NCBI RefSeq assembly: GCF_000186865.1
Contig: NW_008705572.1
Coordinates: 765,384 to 829,383, forward strand
From: Aureococcus anophagefferens
Taxonomy: Eukaryota > Sar > Pelagophyceae > Pelagomonadales > Pelagomonadaceae
DNA: 64,000 bases
Reading direction: 5' to 3'
Part shown: piece after piece, positions 1 to 9,400 of the stretch
Numbering within the stretch: the stretch's first letter is position 1
Layout: each line of letters begins with the position of its first letter
The notes under the pieces: model-generated
What the model saw: only the letters and a program-made list of their open reading frames with translations
Database searches by the model: none
What the model was told of the DNA's origin: nothing
Program-made: the position numbers and the translations under genes

Positions 1-898
1 CGTCGGGGATGACGGCGTCCTTGTAGGGGTCGCAGCGCTCGCGGTACCAGAGGCGGAGGAACTCCTTGTCGATGTTCTCCGGCTCCTGCTTGGCGGCGAC
101 GCGCGCCTCGTACGACGCGGCGAGCCAGTAGCGGCTCGAGTCGGGCGTCTGGACCTCGTCGATGAGGAGGATGGTGCCGTCGTCGTCGACGCCGAACTCG
201 TACTTGGTGTCGACGAGGATGAGGCCCCGCGACGCCGCGACCGCCTGGCCCCGCGCGAAGACGGCCAAGGCCGTCGCGGAGCAGTGGTCCCACTCGGCCT
301 GGGTCATGCGGCCAGACGCGACGATGTCGGCGGGCGAGATGGGCACGTCGTGCTCGACGTCCTTGGTCGTCGGCGTGCAGAGCGGTTTCGCGAGCTTCGC
401 GTTCTTCTCGAGGCCGTCGGGCAGCTCGATGCCGCAGTAGACGCGCGCGCCGCCCTTGTAGTGGGTCCACATGGACGTCGACGTCGAGCCCGTGATGTAG
501 CCGCGCACGACGAACTCGATGGGGAAGGCCCGGCACTTCTTGGCGACGACGCAGTCCGGCAGAGGCGCGGCGACGACGTGGTTCGGCGTGATCGACCGCG
601 TCTCCGCGAACCACCACGCGGACACCTGGTTGAGCACGCTGCCCTTGAAGGGCACGACGGCGAGGGCGCGGTCGAAGGCGCTCTGGCGGCCCGTGGCGCA
701 GAGCACGACGTGCCGCGGCGCGCAGGCCGGCGAGTAGACGTCGCGGACCTTGCCGTTGTAGACCGTGGCGTCGGCGATGAGCGGCGGCGCCGTGCCGGCG
801 CCGGCGGCGCGCTGCGCGTCGAGCGCCGCCTGGATCGTCGGCAGGTAGCCCTTGGTGCGCTCCTGCGCCTCGGCAACGAGGTCTGCCATTGCGGCCAT
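1..898 (-). CDS. purC: SAICAR synthase (phosphoribosylaminoimidazole-succinocarboxamide synthase), 3' end off the window
   Basis: ATP-dependent ligase that adds aspartate to CAIR in de novo purine synthesis. About 299 residues are visible from MAAMADLVAEAQ. The frame is open to the left edge, so only a few C-terminal residues should be missing (stand-alone enzymes of this family are about 300 residues). Seen: KVRDVY and ATGRQSAFDR in the ATP-binding half, signature EFVVRGYITGSTSTS near residue 127, DTKYEFG near residue 228, then LIDEVQTPDSSRYW. It is a single-domain enzyme, not the animal PAICS fusion with AIR carboxylase, at least on the N-terminal side. A second in-frame ATG lies three codons in. 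It is divergent from the LRR gene across about 196 bp that includes a CAAGAGC/GCTCTTG inverted repeat. No plastid leader is obvious. Confidence 0.95.
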   Translation of the reverse strand, partial: MAAMADLVAEAQERTKGYLPTIQAALDAQRAAGAGTAPPLIADATVYNGKVRDVYSPACAPRHVVLCATGRQSAFDRALAVVPFKGSVLNQVSAWWFAETRSITPNHVVAAPLPDCVVAKKCRAFPIEFVVRGYITGSTSTSMWTHYKGGARVYCGIELPDGLEKNAKLAKPLCTPTTKDVEHDVPISPADIVASGRMTQAEWDHCSATALAVFARGQAVAASRGLILVDTKYEFGVDDDGTILLIDEVQTPDSSRYWLAASYEARVAAKQEPENIDKEFLRLWYRERCDPYKDAVIPD

Positions 899-1094
899 GT
901 TCTCAACTTCGGGACGACGCTGCAGGCGATTTTAGATTTCAAAGCTGTCGAGCGGACATGGGCAAGAGCTTGCTCTTGATCTGCTCTTGTGGCAAATTGT
1001 TAGCGAGCTGAAACTGGCCCAGCTGTTTGGCCCCGCGCCGACCAATCAATAAGACCGTAAAGCCTCTAGCGCGCCGCGGCGCCACCGCTCAGCC

Positions 1095-3299
1095 ATGGGC
1101 GCCGCGGAGACGCCCAAGGAGGAGTGCATCACGAGCGCGCTCATCGAGGAGACGACGGGCGTGGGCGTCGAGGAGCACAACTGCCTCGACGAGCTCGAGA
1201 TCATCTTCGCGTCCCTCAAGGTCATCTCGCTCGGCGGCGACGACGACGACCGGTACCGGAGCGGTTTGGGCCGCTGCGCGCGGCTGCGGCGGCTGAGCCT
1301 CATCGACTGCGGCCTCGAGGCCATCGGGAGCCTGCGGCCCATCTCGCAGACGCTGGAGCGCCTGTGCGTCGCGGACCAGCGGCTCACGCACCTTCGGGGC
1401 CTGGGGTCGCTGCCCCAGCTGCGCTGGCTCTACGCGCAGCAGAACGCGATCGGCAAGCTCGAGGGCTTGGACGAGTGCCCGCGGCTCCGGAGTCTGTGGC
1501 TCTTCAGCAACCGCATCGCCCGCGTCGAGGGCGTCGCGGAGCTCGGCGAGCTGCGCGAGCTCTGGCTCCAGGAGAACCGGCTGAGCCGCCTCGGGGGCAT
1601 GGAGGCGCTCGTGTCGTTGCGGGATTTGCAGCTCGGCGGGAACCGCGTCGCGGACTACCGGGACCTGCCGCGCCTCGCGCGGCTGCCGTCGCTCGAGTCG
1701 GCGTCCTTCAAGGACGCCCACTTCGGGGCGTGCCCCGTGGCGTCGCGCGACGGCTACCGCGACGCGGTGCTCTGCGCGCTGCGCCACGTGACCAAGCTCG
1801 ACGGCGCGGAGGTGACGCGCCAGGACCGCGCGGCGGCGCGCGACGCCCACCTCGAGCACGTTTTGGAGTTCAACGAGCGCGTCGACGCGCTCGCGCGCGA
1901 GCACCGGCGCGACGCGGCGGCGATCGAGGCGCGGCGGAAGCGGTCGACGGCGCACGCGCGCGCGCTCGACGCGGAGATGCGCGGCGCCTTCGCCCAGCTC
2001 GAGGCGCTCGTCGACGACGGCCGCCGGGGCATCGTCGAGGAGCACGCGCGGCACCGGAACGCGCGCGCGCTCTCGCAGAAGGCGCTCGACGCCGCGCTCG
2101 CGTCCGCGCTCGCGAAGCACGTCCAGGCCTGCGGCGACGCCGCCAAGGCCGCCGAGGACCGGGGCCGGCGCGACGGCGCGGCGCTCGACGCCCTCGAGCG
2201 CCGCGCGAAAGGCGAGCGGCGCGCGGCGCTCGTCGTCGCGTCGCTCCAGTACGGCGGCCCGCGCGTCGACGGCGGCCCGCCGCCGTCCTTCACCATGGCG
2301 CCGCCGGCGCGCGTCGCCTGCCAGCTTTTGGGCGAGCACAGCCCGGACTTCCGGTGGATCGACGCGCGCGTCGGCGACCGCGCGGGCGGCCCCGCGCGGC
2401 CGCCGGCGGACCAGCTGTCGCTGCTCCGGGCCTACCGCGTGCTCCGGCTCCGCCGCGAGGGCGACGCGCCCGAGGACTCGACGGCGGCGCCCCCGGGGCG
2501 GCGCTGGTTCTTCGCGGGGTCGCCGCGCGACGTCGAGGACCTGCTCCGCGGCGACCTGAAACGGCCCGTCGAGCTCCACGCGTCGGCCGCGCGCGCGGTC
2601 GACGAGCGGCGCCGGACGCTGGTGCACGACGACTACGACAGCGACGAGTTCGTCGCCGACGAGGACGTCTTCGCGACCGCGCGCGCGGCCGAGGCGTGCC
2701 TCCGCGGCGGCTGCGACTCGTCGAGCGACGACGACGACGCCGCGGACGACGACCCGGACCAGCTCTGGCGCGAGCTCCGCGAGGACGAGCGGGCGCTGGA
2801 CGCGCGCGACGACGCCGTGGGCCGCCTCGCGCTGCTCGTGCTCTGCCGCGAGTTCCTCGCGCCCGCGGACGCCGCGGAGCCCGCGGCCGCGGCGGGCGCC
2901 GCGGGCGCGGCGCGCGCGGGCGGCGGCGTCCTCGCGCTCCCCGACGGCGCGCCGGCCAACGCCCACGGCATCTGCCCCGAGCACCTCCTCCTCGTCGGCG
3001 GGAAGCTCGCCGCGCGCGACGCGCGCAAATTGGAAGCGGAGCTCGGCGAGGACGACGCGCTCGGCGGGCCCACGGCGACGCTCCTCCGCGACCTCGACCT
3101 CCGCGTCCAGGCCGAGCTCGAGTGCCACCGCGAGCGCGTCGCCCGCGACCTCGAGCCCAAGGCCGTCGACGCGCTCCGCGTCGCCGACGCGGAGCTCGCC
3201 GCGCGCGAGGACCAGCTCCGCAAGCGGCGGTCCGTCATCGACGGCGAGCGCCTCGCCCAGGAGCACATCCTCCAGAACTTCAACGCCGCGGGGCCCTGA
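1095..3299 (+). CDS. LRRC9: Leucine-rich repeat protein, LRRC9-like
   Basis: Intronless, 734 residues, start MGAAETPKEE. Residues about 60-200 hold SDS22-type leucine-rich repeats (LRSLWLFSNRIARVEGV, LRELWLQENRLSRLGG, LRDLQLGGNRVADYRDL). They are followed by an LRR cap-like segment (LPSLESASFKDAHFGACPV) and YRDAVLCALRHVTKLDG. This order, then a long charged helical region (DAHLEHVLEFNERVDALARE), is that of LRRC9 proteins, which are much longer in animals. Acidic low-complexity follows (SSSDDDDAADDDPD), and the C-terminus is helical with DLDLRVQAELECHRERVARD. LRRC9 proteins are often linked to cilia, but that is family knowledge and not visible here. The long open frame on the opposite strand is a GC artefact. 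It is convergent with the IF-1 gene, with a 71-bp gap. Confidence 0.75.
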   Translation: MGAAETPKEECITSALIEETTGVGVEEHNCLDELEIIFASLKVISLGGDDDDRYRSGLGRCARLRRLSLIDCGLEAIGSLRPISQTLERLCVADQRLTHLRGLGSLPQLRWLYAQQNAIGKLEGLDECPRLRSLWLFSNRIARVEGVAELGELRELWLQENRLSRLGGMEALVSLRDLQLGGNRVADYRDLPRLARLPSLESASFKDAHFGACPVASRDGYRDAVLCALRHVTKLDGAEVTRQDRAAARDAHLEHVLEFNERVDALAREHRRDAAAIEARRKRSTAHARALDAEMRGAFAQLEALVDDGRRGIVEEHARHRNARALSQKALDAALASALAKHVQACGDAAKAAEDRGRRDGAALDALERRAKGERRAALVVASLQYGGPRVDGGPPPSFTMAPPARVACQLLGEHSPDFRWIDARVGDRAGGPARPPADQLSLLRAYRVLRLRREGDAPEDSTAAPPGRRWFFAGSPRDVEDLLRGDLKRPVELHASAARAVDERRRTLVHDDYDSDEFVADEDVFATARAAEACLRGGCDSSSDDDDAADDDPDQLWRELREDERALDARDDAVGRLALLVLCREFLAPADAAEPAAAAGAAGAARAGGGVLALPDGAPANAHGICPEHLLLVGGKLAARDARKLEAELGEDDALGGPTATLLRDLDLRVQAELECHRERVARDLEPKAVDALRVADAELAAREDQLRKRRSVIDGERLAQEHILQNFNAAGP

Positions 3300-3370
3300 G
3301 GCCTCCCCGCCCGCGCGACCGGGAGAGCCGTTACGCCCGCCGCCGCGCGCGCGGAGCGAGAGAAGGCGGC

Positions 3371-3874
3371 CTAGTTTCTCTCGCGGAACGTGATCCGCCC
3401 GCGCGTGAGGTCGTAGGGCGACAGCTCGACCTTGACCGAGTCCCCGACGAGGATCTTGACGAAGTTCTTGCGGATCTTGCCGGAGATCGTGCACAGCAGC
3501 ACCTGCGGGCGGGGGCGGTCGGCCCCGCGGCGCGCGCGCCGTCGCCGCGCCGGCGCCGCGCCGACTTGGTCACGCCGATCTCGACGCGGAACATGGCGTT
3601 GGGCAGCGCCTCCTTGACGACGCCTGCGGCGGGCGGCGATGGAGCGGCGCGCGGCGCGCGGGACGCGGGCGCACGGACCGTCGACCTCGATCTTGTCCTC
3701 CTTGACCTTGCGCTCGCGCACGGGCTTGGCCACCGTGTCGCCCTTCTTCTTCTTCGCGCACAGGGGGCTGGACGCGCGCGGCGCGGAGCGCCCGACGCGC
3801 GCGCCCGCGGGCGGCTGGAACGCCGACGCGAACGAGGCGCACGCGATGACGAGCAAGAGAGTGGGACGTGCCAT
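3371..3874 (-). CDS. infA: Plastid-targeted translation initiation factor IF-1, three exons
   Basis: S1-like/OB-fold factor that helps IF2 and IF3 assemble the initiation complex, here predicted for plastid ribosomes. Exons 3874-3679, 3623-3574 and 3502-3371 (introns 55 and 71 bp, both GT-AG) give 125 residues. The start is a signal peptide, [18 protein letters not shown], followed by [11 protein letters not shown] Phe right after an ASA-type cleavage site is the classical stramenopile plastid-targeting motif. The mature part reads [13 protein letters not shown], then [20 protein letters not shown] and [20 protein letters not shown], all diagnostic of IF-1. The join at the second intron leaves the strand between EIG and VLLC slightly shorter than usual, so that border is the least certain. 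It lies 74 bp downstream of the thioredoxin-fold gene on the same strand. Confidence 0.88.
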   Translation of the reverse strand: MARPTLLLVIACASFASAFQPPAGARVGRSAPRASSPLCAKKKKGDTVAKPVRERKVKEDKIEVDGPCARVPRAARRSIAARRRRRQGGAAQRHVPRRDRRDQVGAAPARRRRARRGADRPRPQVLLCTISGKIRKNFVKILVGDSVKVELSPYDLTRGRITFRERN

Positions 3875-3948
3875 CGTCTCGTCCGTCGCTCTGCAATGCA
3901 AGGCAAGGTTAGAGTAGCCGCGATGTTGAAGCGACGCGCAATATCGCC

Positions 3949-4697
3949 TTACAGCTCCCCCTCGCGCTCCTCCGGCAGCCGCCGCCGCTGGAGGCGCCGC
4001 GCCGTGAGGGACGTGCGCAGGAGGTGCATCTTGGGCTCGACGCGGGCCTTGGTCGCCGCGTGCGCGGCCTCGGCCGCGGCGACCGCGGCGGCCTCGGCGG
4101 CGAGGGACGCGTCGTACTCCGCCTCGAGGGCCGCGAGGGCCGCCGCCTGGGCCGACGCGTCCATGGCGTTGACCTCGCGCCCGAAGGCCTCGACGGCCGC
4201 GCACTCGCGGTCGTCGTCGCACGCGGGCTCGAGGGCCTCCTTCGCGTAGGCCGCGACGGCCTCGTAGGTGAGGGCGCCGTCGTAGAGGCTGCCGTTGAGG
4301 GGCGCGCGCGGCGAGAAGGCCTTGAGCGTCGGCAGCTGGCGCACGCCGTAGTACGCGCAGAGGTCGCGCGAGCCCTCGGCGGCGCAGTCGACCTACCGCG
4401 ACACGGCTCCCGCCGGCGCCCCCGGCCGCGGGCGCGCACCTCGGCGATGACGTGGCGGCCCTGGAGCTGCTTCGCCAGGCGCTCCCAGGGCAGCGCGAGG
4501 CGCTGGCAGTGCTTGCACCAGGGCGCGTAGAACTTGACGAAGGCGTTGCGGCCGCCGAAGCGCACGACGGAGTCGAAGGCGTCGGCGCTCTTCACGTCGA
4601 GGACCGCGCTCGGCTCGTTCTCCATGCCCAGGAGCCAGAGCAGCCAGCCCTGCGCCGACGCCACGCAGAGGGCGCAGGCGAGGAGCGCGCGCACCAT
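3949..4697 (-). CDS. Secretory thioredoxin-domain protein (PDI family), two exons
   Basis: Exons 4697-4440 and 4392-3949, separated by a 47-bp GT-AG intron, give 233 residues. The N-terminus is a signal peptide ([17 protein letters not shown]). A single thioredoxin domain follows with the active site [16 protein letters not shown] (CxxC about residues 60-63), then [26 protein letters not shown] with the cis-proline after Leu. The C-terminal half is an Ala/Glu-rich helix with a basic end and no second thioredoxin domain. No KDEL-type retrieval signal is seen: the protein ends EEREGEL, which only loosely resembles one. The likely role is disulfide exchange in the ER or secretory path. An upstream in-frame ATG exists but would place residues before the signal peptide. 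Its start faces the capping-protein gene across 152 bp, a probable shared promoter region. Confidence 0.82.
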
Positions 4698-4849
4698 GTC
4701 GTCGGCCGCGGCCAGGGGCAGCCTCCTCGGGACGCCGGGCTCGCGCAATCGGCGCGCAGCCAACCACACGAGCTCGCGCCGCCGGCGCCGCCTCTGCGTG
4801 GAGCGCCCGCCGGCCGCCCGGAGCTTCCGCGCCGGCGCTTACCGCCGCC

Positions 4850-5692
4850 ATGGGCGACGCCAAGAAGGACCCCATCTCCTGCGCGTTGTCGATCATGCGC
4901 CGCATGCCCCCGAACAAGATCGAGCACAACCTGAGCGGGTTGCTGAACCTCGTGCCCGAGCACACGGACGAGCTGCTCCAGCGCGTGGACCAGCCCCTCG
5001 AGGAGGCGACCTGCGCCGAGAGCGGGCGCAAGTACCTGCTCTGCGACTACAACCGCGACGGCGACTCGTACCGGAGCCCGTGGTCGAACGCGTACGAGCC
5101 GCCGCTCGACGACGGCTTCGTGCCGTCGGCGAAGCTGCGGGCCCTCGAGGTCGAGGCCAACGCGCTCTTCGACGCCTACCGCGAGCTCTACTTCGAGGGG
5201 GGCACGTCCTCCGTCTACCTCTGGGACCTCGACGGCGGCTTCGCCGGCTGCTTCCTCATCAAAAAGGGCGTCTCGGGCCACGAGTTCGTGTCCACGGGCG
5301 CGTGGGACTCGATCCACGTCGTCGAGGTCGCCGAGGCCGGCGACGGCAGGGCGACCTACAAGCTCACGACGACGGTCATGCTCTCCATGGACGTCCACAA
5401 GCCCGCCGTCGGCGACTCGAACCTGTCCGGGTCGCTCACGCGCATGGCCGAGAAGGCCTGCGCCGTCGACGAGGCCCACCCCCACGTCGCCAACATCGGT
5501 TCCATGATCGAGGACATGGAGACCGACATCCGCACCTACCTCGACTCCCTCTACATCCAGAAGACGCGCGAGGTCGTCTCGTCCATCCGCAAGCTCCACA
5601 AGGGGCCCACGCAGGACAAGGGCTTCACCATGAACCTCAACTCCGCCGTCCTCAAGCACGGCAAGAACCGCGCCGTCGACAGCGAGTCCTGA
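4850..5692 (+). CDS. CAPZB: F-actin-capping protein beta subunit
   Basis: Intronless, 280 residues, the usual length for CapZ beta. The protein dimerises with CapZ alpha to cap actin barbed ends. Diagnostic stretches along the whole protein: CALSIMRRMPPNKIEHNLSG near the start, LLQRVDQPLEE, KYLLCDYNRDGDSYRSPWSN about residues 61-80, then YFEGGTSSVYLWDLDGGFAG, GCFLIKKGV and TTTVMLSMD. The C-terminal tentacle region has IRKLHKGPTQDKGFTMNLN. The start ATG lies in a good context (GCCGCC before ATG). The SCAR/WAVE gene at 33.9-37 kb is another actin regulator in the same window, but the two are unlinked. No organelle leader is seen. Confidence 0.96.
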   Translation: MGDAKKDPISCALSIMRRMPPNKIEHNLSGLLNLVPEHTDELLQRVDQPLEEATCAESGRKYLLCDYNRDGDSYRSPWSNAYEPPLDDGFVPSAKLRALEVEANALFDAYRELYFEGGTSSVYLWDLDGGFAGCFLIKKGVSGHEFVSTGAWDSIHVVEVAEAGDGRATYKLTTTVMLSMDVHKPAVGDSNLSGSLTRMAEKACAVDEAHPHVANIGSMIEDMETDIRTYLDSLYIQKTREVVSSIRKLHKGPTQDKGFTMNLNSAVLKHGKNRAVDSES

Positions 5693-5969
5693 GGGGGGGT
5701 CCGGGGCCCGCGCGGCCGCGCGCGCGGCCTTAGTTCAACGGGGACCTCGCCGCCGCCGCGGACGCCGCTGGCCGGACGGGGCGCCGCGCAGGGGCGGCGT
5801 CTGCGACTCGAGCGGGCCTCTCGCTTGGGGCACAGGCTGCGGGCGACGGGGTTCTTCCTACGGCGACGGGGTTCTTCCTACGCCAACTGCGCGTCAACTT
5901 TGCTTCACGCAAGGCCTGTGCCCAAGGCTGTGGCAATGGGTCGAGCTCCGTGCGCGTGAAGGTCGACCG
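5693..5969. repeat. Intergenic stretch with a 20-bp direct duplication
   Basis: This 277-bp gap between the capping-protein and acetyltransferase genes holds no supported gene. Within it, 5841-5860 and 5861-5880 are two adjacent copies of a 20-bp unit ending GGTTCTTCCTA, differing at one or two bases. A looser inverted pair built on GGCACAGGCT and GCCTGTGCCC lies around 5828-5928. The composition is less GC-rich just upstream of the GNAT start, consistent with a promoter/5'UTR, but no motif can be named. Confidence 0.6.
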
Positions 5970-6464
5970 ATGGCGACGCCGCGCATCCGCCAAGCCACGG
6001 TCGACGACGTCGACGCCATCGCGCGGTGCTGGCACACGAACTACCAGGACCAGCAGAACGTGTCGACGCTGCCGCCCGCGCTCCTCGAGAAGCGCACGCT
6101 GGCCGCCTTCGCGGCGCGCGCGGCGGCGCGCGTCGAGCACACCGTCGTCGCGGACGGCGACGGCGTCGTCGGCTTCGCCGTCGCGCTGCCCGACGGCAAC
6201 GAGATGGAGCAGCTCTTCGTCGACGCGCGCGCCCGCGGCGGCGGCGCCGCGGGCGCGCTGCTCGCCGCGGCCGAGGCGCGGCTGCCCGGGCCGACGCTCT
6301 TCCTCGTCGCCGTTCCCGAGAACGCGCGCGCGATCCGCTTCTACGAGAAGCACGGCTGGGTCCGCGCGGGGCGCGTCACCTACGACGCCGAGGTCGAGGC
6401 GGGCGTCGCGTTCCCCCTGCGCCTCCTGCGCCTCGAGAAGACGCGCGCGCGCCCGGCCCGATAG
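5970..6464 (+). CDS. GNAT-family N-acetyltransferase
   Basis: Intronless, 164 residues, start MATPRIRQATVDDVDAIARC. It transfers acetyl from acetyl-CoA to an amine; the substrate cannot be told from sequence. Seen: the N-terminal beta-strand/helix of GNATs (IRQATVDDVDAIARCWHTNY), motif D/A with VVGFAVALPDGNEMEQLFVD, then ARGGGAAGALLAAAEARLPG at the acetyl-CoA pyrophosphate loop. That loop usually reads RxxGxG/A and here lacks the canonical Arg spacing. Motif B is LVAVPENARAIRFYEKHGWVR, ending in the typical FYEKxGW. The length is normal for a small single-domain GNAT. Its 3' end is 35 bp from the convergent giant gene. Confidence 0.85.
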   Translation: MATPRIRQATVDDVDAIARCWHTNYQDQQNVSTLPPALLEKRTLAAFAARAAARVEHTVVADGDGVVGFAVALPDGNEMEQLFVDARARGGGAAGALLAAAEARLPGPTLFLVAVPENARAIRFYEKHGWVRAGRVTYDAEVEAGVAFPLRLLRLEKTRARPAR

Positions 6465-6499
6465 CCTATCCGGGAGAGCGGCGTCGTCGCCGGGCGTCC

Positions 6500-9400
6500 T
6501 TAGGCCGAGCCTCGCGGCTTGGGGTCCGGGTCGCGCTCCCGGAGCCGCGGCGGCGCCATGCGGCCGAGGTTGGGGATCGCCGCGTCGTCGACGGCGACGT
6601 CGCTCGCGGCGACGTCGCCCGCGTCGACGGGCTCCTCGTCCCCGGCGGGCTTGGGCTTGCGGAAGCTGAAGGACGTCAGGGAGTTGAGCGCGGCGAGCGC
6701 GGAATTGAGCGAGGCGCGCCGCCGCTGGCGGTCCTTGGCCAGCGAGAAGAAGCGGCCGACGCCCGCGGAGCCGAAGTGGGAGACGACGACGAGCCAGACC
6801 GCGACGACGAGGATGGAGACGAGGAGCAGGATGAGGCAGATGCCGAAGATCTTGCCCGAGAAGACGCCGTCGTGCTCCTCGAGGTTCTCCGTCGCGTAGA
6901 CCATGACGCAGTAGAAGAAGAAGAGGACGAGCTGCGTGTTCGCGATCTCGAAGACGATGTTGTCGTCCTCCTCGACGTAGGGCCGGTAGTAGTTGCCGAC
7001 GCGGTAGGAGATCATCGTGCCCAGCAGGCCGACGGCGATCTGGGAGATGGAGCCGTCGAGGAACATGGTCAGGCAGCCCGTGAGGAAGATGCGCCGCGTG
7101 ACCTCGAAGACGATGAAGCCGTAGCACTCGGGCCGGAACTCCTCGTAGAGGAAGCGGACGGGCCCGAGCGCCGGGTCCTCCGCGCGCCGGTCGAGCTTCT
7201 CGAGCGTCTCGAGCGCCGCGCGGTGCCGCTCGATGGCCGCGTCGAGGAAGTCGAGGTCCTCCTCGTTGTCGAGGTGCGGGAAGAGGCGCCGGTCGACCGC
7301 GGCGACGGCGTCGCCGCCCGCGTCCGCGCGCGTCTTCCGCCGCGGGATCGGCGGGTTGATGTGCCGCCGCCGACGATACAACACGCACGCGAAGCCGAGG
7401 GGCACGCCCACGGGGTAGGCGAGCACGGCGAGGACGACGTAGGGCAGCCACGCGTCGTAGCCCGGCGAGTCGCAGGAGATCGTCGGGTCGATGCGCATGA
7501 CCCGCAGGTCCGTCTCGCCGCCGTAGCCCTCGTAGCCCGCGCAGGAGAAGTAGCGGAAGACGTAGCTCGACGTGCCGGGCACGAAGATGAAGAGCGCGAA
7601 GCAGACCCAGTAGAGCGCGCCCGCGAGCGCCCTGGACCGCTCCTCGCCGCCCATCCGCGGCCCGCGCCGGAGCGCGACGGCCAGGATCAGCGCGACGACG
7701 GCGGCGGGGAAGAGCGTCGTGAAGAGGAGCTTGTGGAAGTAGGTCACGTCGCCGAAGCACTCGGCCTTGGAGAAGGAGATGAGGCTCAGGTTCACGATGG
7801 ACCCGAGCTTCATGGCCTGCTCGAGCGCCGCCGGGAGGCGGACCTGGGGCAGGCTCCAGGGGATGGACGTCGCGATCTGGTACGTCGCGACGACGATCTT
7901 GAACTTGGTCATGACGCTCGACCTGGGCCTGTGCGGCGCCTCGCCGTCGTTTGCGGCGCCGTCGCCCCCCGCGGGCGCGCTCCGCGCCCGCTTGTCGGAG
8001 ACGGCCTCGCGCTCCGCCGCGTTGCCGTCGACGTGCTTCCGCCGCCGCGAGTCGCTGTAGACGTCGAGCGCGTCGAACTCCTTGAAGAAGGCGACGACGT
8101 AGGACTTGATGGTCTTCCAGCCGTAGCGCTGGTGGAGCGCCGCGTAGAAGAGGAGCGCGAAGGCGACGACGAGGCACGTGCCGACGATGTTGTCGCCGCT
8201 GAGGTCGAACTTGTCGCCGCAGTGCTGGCACCGGTTCCGCGCGGAGTCGTAGTAGTAGCCCGCCTCGCAGGTCCCGCAGCGCACGCCCTTGTGGCCCCGC
8301 GCGCACGTGCTGTTCGCGCCGCCCTCGCAGGCGCCCTGGCGGTCGCACCGATACAGGTGCGTCGCCGCGGCGGACGTGCGCCAGAAGTTCTTCCGCGCGT
8401 CGACGGTCGCGATCGTCGTGCCCGCGGGGCACTTGGCGCAGTCGTCGTCGCTCGCCGTGCAGAGGTCGTCGCACTTGACGCAGCACTCCGTGCACTCGAG
8501 GGCCGCGGACCCCGTCGCGGCGAGCGCCTCGTCGAGCGCGCCGTCCCGGTAGTAGTCGTCGATGCACGCGTCGCACGACGTCTTGCCCTCGTCGAGCGTC
8601 GTCGTCGGCGTCTCGCAGCGCTCGCACTCGGGCTGGCCCGTGCGATCGCTGTAGTAGCCCGCGCGGCACGGCGAGCAGGCGACGGCGGCGGACGTCGAAT
8701 CCGTGCCCGCCGGGCACGGCGCCTGCGCCGACGCGCCCGCGGCCGCGACGAAGAACCCCGGCTCCGCGAACTTGCAGTCCGTCTGGCCCGCGAGCTCCGT
8801 GTAGGACCCCGGCTGGCACGGCGTGCAGGACGCCGCGCCGGACGTCGAGTAGGTCCCCGGCGGGCACGCGACGACGAGCGCGTCCGTCGTCGCGCGGGCC
8901 TCGGAGACCGCGACCCCCGTCTCGCCGGCGACGAGCGCGGCGCTCGACGCCGCGTCGATGACCGCCGACGCGATCGACGTGCCGGCGGTCCGGTTGTCCA
9001 GCGCGCGCTGCGCGTCGCCGCTCGCGATCGAGGCCAGCAGGGGGCTCTGGACGCCTTGAATGTATAGACTTTCGATATAACGCTTGAAGGCGTCATCGAC
9101 AACGTCTTCGCCCGGAACCAGCGTGTAGACTGTGCGCGCGACAAAGCGGACTTCGGTACTTTCGTCCGCGGTCGCGTCGAGGCGTCGACGACCCGCGGAA
9201 AGATGGACATCTTCGGCAGAGACGTCGTAGACAATGCCGCCCGCGCTAACGATCTCGTAGATCGCGGCCGCGAACGCGCGACGAGCCGCGTCATCGCCCG
9301 AGAACCGATCCACGTCCAAGCCGTCGAGCACAAGGCCGGACTCGATCTCGAACGTGACGGTCGACAGCTCGGCGTTCGTGCTCCCGGCGTCGACGGGTCG

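Noticed and set aside
899..1094. The inverted repeat CAAGAGC/GCTCTTG as an operator or terminator
   Set aside because: One short palindrome between divergent eukaryotic genes is not enough evidence for a regulatory site.
1089..3494. Long open frame (about 800 codons) antisense to the LRRC9-like gene, and many similar long antisense frames (for example 5730-8867 and 11222-15865)
   Set aside because: At this GC content stop codons are rare; these frames have Arg/Ala/Val-rich composition without domains and mirror the codon structure of the true genes.
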